DNA of 22,223 nt from Salpingoeca rosetta (Eukaryota > Opisthokonta > Choanoflagellata > Craspedida > Salpingoecidae), in contig NW_004754919.1 of the NCBI RefSeq assembly GCF_000188695.1, positions 1,466,687-1,488,909 on the forward strand, written 5' to 3'. Within the stretch, counting starts at the first letter, position 1; each line of letters opens with the position of its first letter. Shown one piece after another: positions 1-9,360 of the stretch. The position numbers and the translations under genes are program-made. The notes under the pieces were generated by a model, which did not search any database, was not told the DNA's origin, and saw nothing but the letters and a program-made list of their open reading frames with translations.

Positions 1-56
<56 letters not shown>
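1..56. repeat. (AC)28 microsatellite in an intron of the TSP1 gene
   Basis: A perfect AC dinucleotide run fills the left edge. Read on the minus strand it is (GT)n starting exactly at the splice donor of the TSP1 gene exon (CAG|GTGTGT), so the donor is the first unit of the microsatellite. Confidence 0.95.
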
Positions 57-58
<2 letters not shown>

Positions 59-242
59 GCTTGAAGCGGGTAAAGGTGCCACCGCCACAGGGTGCCGAGC
101 AAGGCGTGTAGCCCCAGGACCACACACAGCCATTGGCATCCGTCATGGGTGGCTCGCCATCCTGCTGCGCCAACGCTGGGAGGCTGAGACCAACCCCACC
201 CAGCACCACCGCAACAACCACCACCGTGAACACCTGCGCCAT
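57..242 (-). CDS. Secreted protein with thrombospondin type 1 repeat, first exon only (partial)
   Basis: Reading the minus strand from the ATG at 242 gives 62 codons that end exactly at a CAG|GTGTGT donor at 57/56. Residues 1-26 form a signal peptide (hydrophobic run FTVVVVAVVLGGVGLSL, then LPALAQ). After a short polar stretch comes the start of a TSP1 domain: WSWGYTPCSAPCGGGTFTR at about residues 41-59, matching the family pattern W-x-x-W-x-x-C-S-x-x-C-G-G-G-x-x-x-R. TSP1 repeats act in extracellular adhesion and glycan or protein binding, so the product is secreted or an ectodomain; what follows lies beyond the left edge. The gene diverges from the receptor gene that starts at 723. The start is the only ATG giving a signal peptide here. 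The exon is phase 0 at its end. Confidence is high for TSP1, low for the overall protein type. Confidence 0.85.
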
Positions 243-722
243 CTCTGACTGGCGTTGTTGTGTTGTTGATGATGGGAAAATTCGTGGTTCTGGGACACGC
301 ACGCACACGCAAGATGACGCAGGATGACGACATCGTGATCATCACATCACCACAAGGCCCTAAGGCCAGACCCCTTCAGCTTTTCACCCTTTCGTGTTCA
401 CACTACTATCAGCTGTTCCAGTGTTCCATGACTTCTTGCATTGATTGCTGTCTTACTTGGGACTTGTACCGCTGCCCTGTTGTTTGAGTGTTTGAGCGCA
501 AGTCCTCTGCCCCCCACCCCCCGCGCGCCCAAGTCCCGCCATGCGCACTCAACACTCGTTTCGGGTCGCTGAAAAGTTTTCCCACACGCCAGGACGGCAG
601 AAGGCCACAGCGGTCAGGCGGGCGCACCATTCGCCCAAAGGACAGTGTTTTGCTCCTTCATGATCCAATCGGGGTTCCTGATGGCCACATTTCACCCCCG
701 CTCCACACGCCAAACGTCGAGA
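243..722. promoter_or_regulatory. Divergent intergenic region between the TSP1 gene and the receptor kinase-cyclase gene
   Basis: These 480 bases separate two start codons pointing away from each other, so both 5' UTRs and promoters must lie here unless there are distant 5' exons. I see no TATA box or named element that I would call. In-frame ATGs at 660 and 681 upstream of the chosen receptor start lie inside it and could be alternative starts. Confidence 0.45.
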
Positions 723-2291
723 ATGGCTGCTGCCAAGTCCATGTGCCGCTTGTGGCCGGGCGTCACCGTCGCCAGCGTCGCCGTCGTTCTGCTTGCGCTG
801 TGTTTGCTGCATAGCGTACCACCTGTCTCCGCTGTTGTGACTCGCTCCGTGACGCGGGGAAACGAGACCGTCACCCACCGCACCTTCGTTGTTGCCGCTC
901 TCAGCGACAAAGGTTGGTGATGACGCAAATCGACAGACCCACTTTGAACTTTTGAGCCTGGACCGAAAAGGAGTGCTTCTGTCTGACTTCTGTCTGGTTT
1001 GGCGTGTGGGGAACGACATCCAGCAGTCTGCCTCATCATCATCTTTGAAAGACACTTGGATACAGCCAATGAATGTGCTTCGAGTTTCGTGGTGACAACA
1101 TGTACAACGCTGAAGCGCACACCTTTCCTCCAAACTACATATCCTCACGTCTTGTCCCCTCCTTGAACACATACACACATACGTACATACACACATACAC
1201 ATACGTACATACACATACATACACAAATACACGCACGCACATACACACACGCATGCACACGCACGCACACAAATAGGCTTTGACTACTTCAACAAGACGC
1301 TCGCACCCACGTTCGACGTGTATCTGAACCGTGTGCTGAGCGAAAAGTACGACGGACTGGTGTCCGTCGTCACGTATCCAACGCAGTTTAAAGATCTCAT
1401 TGACGATGGCCTTGACGACAAGTATGACTTTGCTTTCACCAACCCGGCGCTGTTCACCTGCGTGGAGGCAGAGCTCGGGATGTCCGCACTGCTTACACTG
1501 CGTCGCTTTGATCTCGGTGAGGCTTGGTCCTGCCTTATGGATGTTGTTGTGTTTGTTCGTGTGGGTTGGCCCGCGTTGGGTTTCGGGACAAAGCACACAC
1601 AGGCGAGGCGCCAAGATGTTCTTGGTCACTCACTCTCTCCTGCTTGCGATATGATGATAGGCGAGGAGCTGAGCCAGTTTGGCGGCGTCATCTTCACACG
1701 TGCAGACCGCGACGACATCAACACCCTGCATGATGTGATCAACAAGCAGGTCGCCGCTGTGTCTTTCATCACGTTTGGTGGCTTCCAGTCGCAATGGGGC
1801 AAGCTTCGCGCCGCAGGCGTGGACTTTCTCGTCGACACGGAACAGGTGATTGGCACGAAGTGAAACAGCACGTGCTTTGCGTCAATGTCTCTGTGTCAAA
1901 TGCATGAAATAATGTGTGTGTATGTGGCTGCTGGGGGAATCTTGCCTTGCTTGAGTGCGTTTGGCAAGGTGTTGACTTTATGTTAAACTCGACCAGTACG
2001 GTCCGCTTCTGTGTCCACGCACACGCAAGACCTCCACGTATCTCACCACGTCAAAACGCTGTGGTTCTGATTTAACCCCTCTCTCCCCAGGTCAAGTTCA
2101 CTGGAGATGAGAACCTTGTCGTGGAGGAGGTCATGGAAGGCCGAAGTGACATTGGCTTCGTCACCACAGGCGTTCTCGAAGGTGTGTGGTTGTGCGATTG
2201 TAATGTACGCGTGGGACGTGCGTTTGGTTGTTTGATCGTGGTGCGCGTGAGTGGGCACGTGAGTGAGAGAGAGAGTGTGTGTGTGTGTGTG

Positions 2292-2324
<33 letters not shown>

Positions 2325-2974
2325 TGTGTGGGTGAATGAGCATATGAATGTGCGGCTGTGCCCTTGTGTGCTTGTGCTTATGTGTATCCATTTGTGCTGG
2401 ATCTGCATACCATGTACATTGCGCACGACTGGGCGTCTGCTTGTGTCTCACTCTGCAACTGCCACCGTCTACTGCATTCTGTTACCACCCACTCACGGTT
2501 CAGCCCAAGTGTTCAATGGAACGCTGGACCTGAAGCAAGTGAAGATCCTCGAGGCCGAGAACGTCATCACAACGGAGGGGAACGTGTTTCCCTTTATCAC
2601 ATCAACGGAGGTGCTTTCCCCTGAATGGGCGTTGGCTGCGCTCCCGACCGTTGACTGGCAGGTATGGTGTCAGCATACACGCCTGGCCATTCACCACTGT
2701 AAGCACTCCTGCGGAGTTGCAGAGAGCCCTAGCCAGCACGCCAAACGAAAACTTGCGACTCCACTCTTGCCACATTCACCAACCCCGCACACCCACTAAC
2801 TCACCCTCACCTTCGCACCCACACTCATAACCACTTCGTGTGCCATGGGTTAGATTCAAGTGGACGTGATGGATGCTCTGATTGCACTCGAACCAACTTC
2901 TGAGTTTGCCATTCAGGGCCGCTACGCTGCTTGGCAGGCACCACTCTCCTACACCGTCACCCGTGCCCTCCAGG

Positions 2975-3046
<72 letters not shown>

Positions 3047-4839
3047 AGTCTGACGTTTGTACTTGCTGGCACCGTGGGCTAGTTATCCTGCTGCATTCTG
3101 TGTTCGTTTGGGCAATCAGTGCTCCCATTCATATGCAACCCTGCGGAACACGTCTACTACATGCACACATACACACACGCATGCACAAAACTCGCTCACA
3201 CTCACACATCCTCATCCACACTCGCTGCCCCTCTTGCCCCCTCTCTAACACGCATGCACACACACACGTATGTACACGCACATGTCTTAGGTGTCCCTCG
3301 GGGTGATGTTTGCGGATGGTCTGGGCTCGTTCTCCTGTGTACGCACCAAGTCCATCATTGAGGCCGTCGTGTGCCCGTTTGGATTTGTCAAGAAGTCTGA
3401 TGAGGAAGTTGCCATGGGCTGTGAGCTCGCAGGCATCGACTGCAGCGAGGGCTACGACTGCCTGTGCCAGCCGTGCAAGCCAGCGTGCCCGGCCAACGCC
3501 CGCCTCCTGAGCACGGGCGACTGCGAGTGTGAGCCTGGCTACGTCCAGCTCGGCACAGCGTGCGCCCCTGTGGCCGTGCTCGTCATCACCATCCTCATCC
3601 CGCTCACAGCGTTTATCGTCGTCATTGTGCTAGTGGCCATGCGCTATCAGCAGAAGAAGGTCGACACGCTGTGGCACATCCGCCCCTTTGAGCTCAAGTT
3701 TGAGGACCCCGTTGACGTGCTTGGCGTGGGCACGTACGGTGTGGTTGTCAAGGCCGAGTACCGTGGCACGTCCGTCGCAGTCAAGCGCGTTGGTCCACCA
3801 GACCTCCACCGCAGGCGCACGCACGCCAGCCTGGCCACCCGCGACAAGCAGGGCGTGCTGAGCCCGGCTGTGCTTGCAGGCATTCGCGCCGCGCAGGGGT
3901 CGAGCTCCAACTTCAAGCGCAAGTCCCCAAGGAGCAAGCGCCGTTCAAAGACGTCAAGCACAGTGCTCGGGTCCATCAAGACGCGAGAGAGGAGAGCCAT
4001 GGAGTACATCGTGGAGGTGAGGTGGCAGGCGTGTGTTTGTGTATGTGGTGGTGTGAAAGATGTGCGCGGCGTGTGTGTGTGTGTGCAAGGTGTGTGTAAG
4101 TGTGTGTGCGCGCGCGTTCGTGCGTGCCTACACAGCTGTGAGTGAGCGTGTGGCAGCTTTCAGCGAGCTCAAGTCGAGCGCTGCTCCCTGTCAACCACTC
4201 ATAGACTCATATGCACCCGCATGTACTCCTGCTCATGGTGTTGGCCGTTATAGGTGTTTGATGAAGCTGCAGACCAAGCACAGGGCCACCAGTCGACAAC
4301 CAGGTAAGTGCAATGAACGACATGACGAGACAGCTGCTGCGGAGGATTGGGAAGGGGGGGGGGGAGCTAAGGCTTCGGTGAGGTACCTAGGCTGATGTGT
4401 TGCATGACGCAGACCTTGGTCCTGGCGGTGTGATTTGCATGAGACGACTCACTCCTTGAATCACGTCTTCCTTTTCACGGTGTTATGCAAACAGGGCCCG
4501 GACCACCAAGTCCGGAGAGCAGGGCGGACGCACGCTGTTTGGGCGCATGCTCGGAAAGGCGAGCACACGCGCCACCCTGATCAAGATGAGGTGGGTTTGC
4601 TCGTCTGTTTGTGTTTGTTCGTGGTACTAGCCCTGTATTGTATGCTGTGGCATGCCCTTGTTGTGGGAGTGGATCGTGGTTGCATGCTGTCACGAAGGTG
4701 CCGGCGATGCACCTCCCAAAGTGCGGTTGTCATTATGCATACGCGCTCGCCCTCTTTCTTTAATCATGCGCTCGCATGTTAACACATGCACACACACACA
4801 CACACGCATACACGCACGCGCACGCACGCACGCACACAC

Positions 4840-4879
<40 letters not shown>

Positions 4880-6233
4880 GCACACACACGCACACACACA
4901 CACACACACATGCACACACACACACACACACACACAGGGACAACTTCATTAAGGAGATGCGCACGCTGTCCAAGCTGCGGCACCCATGTGTGACGACGGT
5001 TATGGGAGCGGTGATGATCAAAGGATTTGAGCCGATGATGGTGATGGAGCACATGGACCTGGGAAGCCTCTACTCCATCCTGCACAACGAAACCATGGAG
5101 CTCGATGGTGAAACACGGTACCACGTGGTACGTAACAGTAAGGGCACGGTGTGTGGTGAGTGCTGTTGCGGTTGCGTGAGCTATGTGCTTGGTGTTAACA
5201 CCACTTGACCTTCTTTGCCTCGCTGCGTCACACCTCATGATGAGCCACCACATGATCACTGCCATTATCACACAGACGATCGATGTTGTCTCTGGCTGCC
5301 GGTTCCTGCACTCCAGCGATCCGCCCCTGATCCACGGCGACCTCAAGTCCCTCAATGTCCTCGTCGACTCAAAGTTCCGCGCAAAGGTTAGCTGGTGTGC
5401 TGGTATGGGTGTGTGCGTGCGTGCGTACATGTGTGTGTACATGTGTGTGTGTGTGTGTACATGTGTGTACATGTGTGTACCTGTGTGCGTGCGTGCATGT
5501 GTGCGTGCGTGCATGTGTGCGTGTGCGTGTGTGCGTGTGCGTGTATTTGCAAGTGTGCATAATTCGCTCGTTGTCAGCGCTCATCCTGGATCCCCACTGT
5601 TCCTCGCAGGTGTCTGACTTTGGCCTGAGCGAGTCTGGGAGCGGTAAGGCGTGCGGCACCCCGTACTGGATGGCCCCGGAGGTCCTGCGCGGCGAGCCAA
5701 CCAGCGTCGCCTCAGACGTCTACTCCTTTGCCATTATTCTGGTGAGTTGGGTATGATGGCGTGTGTGTGTTTAGGCATGCGTGTGTACCTTTGCACGTTT
5801 GCACGATTGCACCTTTGCACCGTGTCTTTCGTTCGTCCCTCATACTCTCATACTCTCGCACCAACTCACACGGTTTGCTCATCCCACCACCACCACCACC
5901 ACTGCCTCCAACCAGTTTGAGATCTTCAGCCGCAAGGACCCGTACCCGGCAGACACTGATCTCGAGAACACGTTGAAAGAGGTGATCAAGCGCAAGCGCC
6001 GTCCGCTCGTACCGGCCAACTGCCCCGATGTCATTGCGCAGCTGATGCGGGAGGCGTGGCACCCCGACCCGGATCGCCGGCCCTCCTTTGACGAGCTGGC
6101 CCGCCGCTTTGGGCACATTGACCCCTCTGATTGCCGTGTTGAGGAGTACAGCAAGAAGGGCAAGGACTCGAACAAGGTGCTCGAGGACGTCTTCCCGCCA
6201 CACATCGCAAAGGCCCTTCGCGAGGTGAGATGT

Positions 6234-6306
<73 letters not shown>

Positions 6307-8269
6307 ATACACGTGTGTGCACGTTTGTGTTTTTGTGTGTATTTGTGCGTGAATGTAATTGTGTGCTGCACCCTTTGCACCGGATGCACTTCTCCTCCGC
6401 ATACCCTCAAGTTGCAACCTCCTCCATTGTGCCCGCCTTTCCTCATCCATCCATCCAACCCTAAACCCACAACCCTGCTCTCTGCTCCTCTCTTCCTCTC
6501 CTTCGCACCACGTCGCACCACCAGGGCAAGAAGATTGAGCCCGAGCACCACGACTGCGTGACCATCTTCTTCTCGGACATTGTGGGCTTCACCACCATCA
6601 GCTCCACGCTCAACCCGCAGGACGTCATGAACATGCTCGATCGCCTCTACACCAAACTCGACGCCCTCGCCGACGAGATGGAGCTCTTCAAGGTCGAGAC
6701 CATCGGCGACGCCTACATGGCAGGTGCGGTCACAAGGTGGTGTGGGGGCGGTGCTTGTGTGTTGTGTGTGTGCATGTCTATGTGCGTGTCTGTGTCTCTG
6801 TGTTGCCTTTCACGAGTCTCATCGATATGATACGCAAGTTTTTTCGCTTCCTCACCATCATCACACGTCCCCTCTTGTCCTCCTCTCCCACCCCCTTCAT
6901 ACTCTCAGTGACGAACCTGTTGAAGGAGCAGAAGGACCACGCTGCGCGCATCGGCCGCTTTGCCGTTGCCGCCATCAAGGCCGCCAACAGCACGCTGATC
7001 AAGGAGGACGAGCCAGACCTCGGCTGCGTCAACATCCGCGTTGGCTTCCACTCCGGCCCCGTCGTTGCAAACGTCGTTGGCACGAAGAACCCGCGATACT
7101 GCCTCTTCGGCGACACGGTGCGCATTATGTGTGTGTGTGTGTGCGTGTGTTTGTGTGTGTGTGTGTGTTTGTCTGTCTGTGTATGTATGTGCGTGGGTGT
7201 GTCTGTGTGTGTCTGTGTCTGTGTCTGTGCTTGTGTGTGTCTTTGTATGTGTGTGTCTGCCACTGTTGTATCACGCCTTCTTTGCCTGCTCTCTCCCCAC
7301 CCCTTCTCCCCACCCTCTCGTCACGCATCCTCACGCCAACCCTCGTCAACCAACACATCCTCCACTCCCCCACCCCCACTACCCCAGGTCAACACGGCGT
7401 CGCGAATGGAGAGCAACAGCGAGAAGAACCGCATCCACATGTCTGAGGCCGCGGCGGAGCTGGTGTTGCAGCAGGCGCCAGACATGCTGCTGGAGCCACG
7501 CAAGGCAATGCACATCAAGGGCAAGGGCAAGATGCAGACGTACTTCCTGATTGCAGACGACATTGACCACGCCAGCAGCAGCGACACCGCCGCGCTGTTT
7601 GAGACGAAGCGCAAGGCGAGCAGTGGCGCCCACGACGCTGCTGACGACATGGCTGCTGCTGATGAGACAGTGCTGAGGGAGGCGGAAGAAGAAAGCGACG
7701 AGGCGGCAGACACCATGGCACGCAATGGTGATGTTGATGGCACCACCGAAACGGAAGCACCTGCAACGCCCAAGCGTGGACTGGAGCGCCGGGTCTCGAT
7801 TTCAAGCATTCTGCACGTGATCGGAGGCAACGACAAGGTCAGCAATGACAACCCCAGAAGCGATGCCAGAGACACATCGCAGCTCGATGGCAAGGGCGCA
7901 TGTGGCCCTTCGCGTTCGTTCTCGCGAACGACGAGCGATGCCGGCGTCGCGGACATGGCCGCCCAGTTGCGCGGTAGCGATGGTGAAGACGACGACGACG
8001 ACGACGACGATGGTGATGGTGCCAGTGTGAAGCTGAACTCATGGATGGGCAAAGCAGCGGGAAAGCATCCGCAGCGCAATGGCAGCGATGCTAGCAGCGG
8101 CGGCAGCAGCAGCAGCAGCGCAGCGAGCACAAGCAACAACGGGAGCACAAGCGGGTTTGGCTCAGACGACATTGGCCAGAGCAAGACTGACGCCCAGGGT
8201 CACAGGATGGCATGGACGGTGCAGGACACATCGCTCAACGACGCCGACAACAGCGAAGTCCTCATCTGA
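723..8269 (+). CDS. Receptor with PhnD-like ectodomain, TKL kinase and guanylate cyclase (16 exons, 1295 aa)
   Basis: Exons: 723-912, 1277-1516, 1661-1845, 2091-2181, 2504-2661, 2854-2973, 3291-4016, 4254-4303, 4495-4590, 4938-5127, 5276-5386, 5610-5741, 5916-6224, 6525-6723, 6909-7117, 7388-8269. All 15 introns are GT-AG, and the phases join to one open frame of 3888 nt ending in TGA. Order: signal peptide (1-37, cleavage after VSA), PhnD-like binding domain (about 45-330), Cys-rich neck (about 344-419), TM (about 422-444), kinase (about 465-826), class III cyclase (about 867-1060), long acidic Ser/Asp-rich tail. The ATG at 723 is chosen because it gives the best signal peptide; in-frame ATGs at 660 and 681 would only lengthen it. 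Inferred role: a plasma-membrane receptor that binds a small ligand outside and signals by phosphorylation and cGMP inside. The domain types are clear; ligand and exact splice edges are inferred. Introns 8 and 9 flank tiny exons and are the least certain. Confidence 0.9.
1167..1272 (+). repeat. AC-rich (ACAC/ACATAC) tract ending receptor intron 1
   Basis: Imperfect AC/ACAT/ACGT dinucleotide tract placed just before the acceptor AAATAG at 1271-1276. It replaces a normal pyrimidine tract, which is instead found upstream at about 1145-1163. Confidence 0.85.
2261..2330 (+). repeat. GA/GT compound microsatellite in receptor intron 4
   Basis: Alternating (GA)n and (GT)n blocks about 80 bases downstream of the exon 4 donor (GAAG|GTGTGT at 2181/2182). 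Confidence 0.85.
2974..3042 (+). repeat. (GT)n starting at the donor of receptor intron 6
   Basis: An almost pure GT run beginning at the first intronic base after CTCCAG at 2973. The splice donor is the first repeat unit. Confidence 0.93.
3161..3286 (+). repeat. AC-rich tract near the acceptor of receptor intron 6
   Basis: Broken (AC)n blocks (3163-3184, 3197-3226, 3250-3282) separated by a C/T-rich stretch, ending at TCTTAG|GTG at 3290. Complementary in RNA to the GT run that opens the same intron. Confidence 0.8.
3336..3638 (+). other. Cys-rich neck and single transmembrane helix of the receptor
   Basis: Residues about 344-419 hold 12 cysteines in an EGF/TNFR-like spacing ([20 protein letters not shown], then [16 protein letters not shown]). 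They are followed at about 422-444 by one hydrophobic helix ([20 protein letters not shown]) and a stop-transfer end RYQQKK. This sets the topology: PhnD-like domain outside, enzymes inside. All of this lies within the single large exon 7. Confidence 0.85.
4031..4120 (+). repeat. GT-rich tract in receptor intron 7
   Basis: Interrupted GTGT blocks start within 15 bases of the donor GAG|GTGAGG at 4016/4017. Confidence 0.75.
4789..4936 (+). repeat. (AC)n tract running into the acceptor of receptor intron 9
   Basis: About 148 bases of AC with scattered ACGC and ATGC units. The final unit CACAG (ending 4937) is itself the splice acceptor, with no pyrimidine tract next to it. Confidence 0.92.
5402..5555 (+). 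repeat. GT/TACATGTG/GTGC compound repeat in receptor intron 11
   Basis: GTGTGCGTGCG and TACATGTGTG units follow closely on the donor AAG|GTTAGC at 5386/5387. Confidence 0.85.
6235..6305 (+). repeat. (GT)n in receptor intron 13
   Basis: Pure GT run starting 10 bases after the donor GAG|GTGAGA at 6224/6225. Confidence 0.93.
6525..7561 (+). other. Class III nucleotide cyclase domain with guanine-specific signature
   Basis: Residues about 867-1060, exons 14-16, preceded by the usual coupling stretch ([19 protein letters not shown]). Metal-binding aspartates are D884 in FFSDIVGFT and D928 in GDAYM. The two positions that set base choice are E924 in [11 protein letters not shown] and C997 in PRYCLFGDT; glutamate and cysteine here are the guanylate cyclase pair, where adenylate cyclases have Lys and Asp. 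The transition-state pair N1004 and R1008 is present in VNTASRMES. The domain ends in the typical [12 protein letters not shown]. Prediction: a working, homodimeric, cGMP-forming domain. Confidence 0.92.
7129..7256 (+). repeat. GT/GTCT/GTAT compound repeat in receptor intron 15
   Basis: GT-rich tract starting about 10 bases after the donor ACG|GTGCGC at 7117/7118, followed by a C/T-rich stretch and the acceptor CCCCAG at 7387. Confidence 0.88.
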
Positions 8270-8280
8270 GCTGAGGCGCG

Positions 8281-8314
8281 TTGTTGTTGTTGTTGTTGTT
8301 GTTGTTGCTGTTGC

Positions 8315-8359
<45 letters not shown>

Positions 8360-8360
8360 G
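8281..8360 (+). repeat. (TTG)n trinucleotide repeat in the receptor 3' UTR
   Basis: About 26 TTG units with two TGC-type interruptions, starting 11 bases after the receptor stop codon TGA (8267-8269), so it is almost certainly transcribed in the 3' UTR. Confidence 0.93.
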
Positions 8361-8620
8361 AATCATCGCGTGGGTGTGTGAGTGCACGACGTGTCTCAGT
8401 TGTGCCGGGTTCAGCTTATTATTACCAGGGAGAGAGGAGAGGAGGTGATTTGATGACTTTTTATCGCGTTCGAGGCGGTGTGTAACTGCCGTTGGGTCAA
8501 TATACATGCATTCATGCACATACCAAGGGAAATGCGAGCACAGGCACCATCAACCAGATCACAATTAGCTCAGCTGCCACGTCGCTTTCCCACCCTGACG
8601 ATCGTGTGGAAGTGCGCGTG

Positions 8621-8690
8621 TGAGTGAGTGAGTGAGTGAGTGAGTGTGTGTTTGAGAGAGAGAGAGAGAGAGTGTGTGTGTGTGTTTGAG
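8621..8690. repeat. (GAGT)n-(GA)n-(GT)n compound repeat
   Basis: GAGT tetranucleotides pass into GA and then GT dinucleotides in the convergent intergenic region. Confidence 0.85.
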
Positions 8691-9063
8691 TCAGTGGTAT
8701 CTCATGGCAGAGACTTGGTATGCACACGATACACACTGCGTGTACACGATACACTCACACTGCATGAAAGGCACCACAACGGGGGTGCTGGCGCAATGAC
8801 TGACTTGTATGTTTGGAGGAAGCGAACGCGTTGTGCCGGCGTGACGTCGACCACGAGGCGATGCAGTTCATCCCTAAGATTGTGGTGTTTTGGGTGAGCA
8901 GAGATGTGTGACCGTGGTAAGCATGCCATCGTACGCTTCGAACATACACCGCCTCGCAAACATGCAGCAAGACAGATCTGCGCGAGCGTGCCGACGAATA
9001 AACGAAGCAACAGCGCGTCCACGAAATACCCGTTCCAGGAGGGAGGCAGAGAGCGACAGAGCG

Positions 9064-9120
9064 ACAGACAGACACAGGCACAGACACAGGCACAGACACA
9101 GGCACAGACACAGACACACA
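9064..9120. repeat. 12-bp tandem repeat (GGCACAGACACA) with CAGACA flanks
   Basis: Three clean 12-base copies plus degenerate CAGACA units. Confidence 0.85.
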
Positions 9121-9281
9121 CCGAGCTGCTTGAAGCTGTGCGGATGTGCGAGCGAAGAGCATGTGATCGGCCTTGTCGTGCGATGTGCGAAGATCGTCAG
9201 AGAGCGCAATCGAGTCCTGAACCCACGCACATGCGCATGAAGCGATGAGGGAATAAGCGCGTGCGTGCGTGAGCGTGTGCT

Positions 9282-9283
<2 letters not shown>

Positions 9284-9359
<76 letters not shown>
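9284..9359. repeat. (GT)n microsatellite just beyond the stop of the polyQ/IQ gene
   Basis: Near-perfect GT run of about 37 units. It begins two bases downstream of the minus-strand TGA stop (9362-9364), so it is (AC)n in the 3' UTR of that gene. Confidence 0.93.

Positions 9360-9360
<1 letters not shown>

Larger units (their letters stand above)
855..3335 (+). other. PhnD-like (phosphonate/phosphite periplasmic-binding type) ectodomain of the receptor
   Basis: Encoded by exons 1-7, residues about 45-335. The conserved hallmarks of the family are readable: [13 protein letters not shown] (about residues 123-135), [19 protein letters not shown], a [13 protein letters not shown] stretch, then [20 protein letters not shown] followed by FVTTGVLE. 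The pattern 'D-F-x-F-T-N-P' with a later 'V-x-x-G-x-x-D-x-G-F-V' plus 'TGVLE' is what I know from PhnD-like domains on protist TKL receptors and from bacterial ABC phosphonate/phosphite binding proteins. It should fold as a two-lobed Venus-flytrap outside the cell. The ligand cannot be read from sequence. Confidence 0.82.
3699..6104 (+). other. TKL-type protein kinase domain, predicted active, with a large basic insert
   Basis: Residues about 465-826 over exons 7-13. Visible motifs: Gly-rich loop GVGTYGVV (473-480), VAVK with K493, alpha-C glutamate E625 in [22 protein letters not shown] with catalytic D704 and N709 (HGD replaces HRD), DFG 722-724, activation segment ending GTPYWMAPE (741-743 = APE), SDVYSF, and late-lobe R818 in DPDRRPS. 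All residues needed for catalysis are present. Between K493 and E625 lies an extra ~120 residues, Arg/Lys/Ser-rich, ending in two very short exons (4254-4303, 4495-4590). The [15 protein letters not shown] pattern is characteristic of TKL/MLK-like kinases. Confidence 0.9.

Noticed and set aside
549..1268. Minus-strand open frame opposite the first receptor exons
   Set aside because: Composed of antisense of the exon and Cys-Val/Tyr-Val runs from the AC tract; the plus strand has a coherent signal peptide and PhnD start instead.
1517..1660. Receptor intron 2 as coding sequence
   Set aside because: It is 144 bases, in frame and without a stop, so it could be retained. But it has GTGAGG and GATAG borders, and removing it joins two PhnD-like blocks (RFDLG and EELSQFGGV) as expected for the family.
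4690..5514. Long minus-strand open frame across receptor exons 10 and 11
   Set aside because: Its bulk is Val-Cys and His-Thr repeat from microsatellites, and the sense strand encodes clear kinase motifs.
7321..8184. 287-codon minus-strand open frame
   Set aside because: It is the antisense of the last receptor exon (cyclase end and tail), Leu/Ser-rich with no domain signal; an effect of GC-rich codon use.
8262..8519. Minus-strand frame with a long Asn run
   Set aside because: The Asn run is just the translation of the (TTG)n repeat; there is no flanking coding signal.
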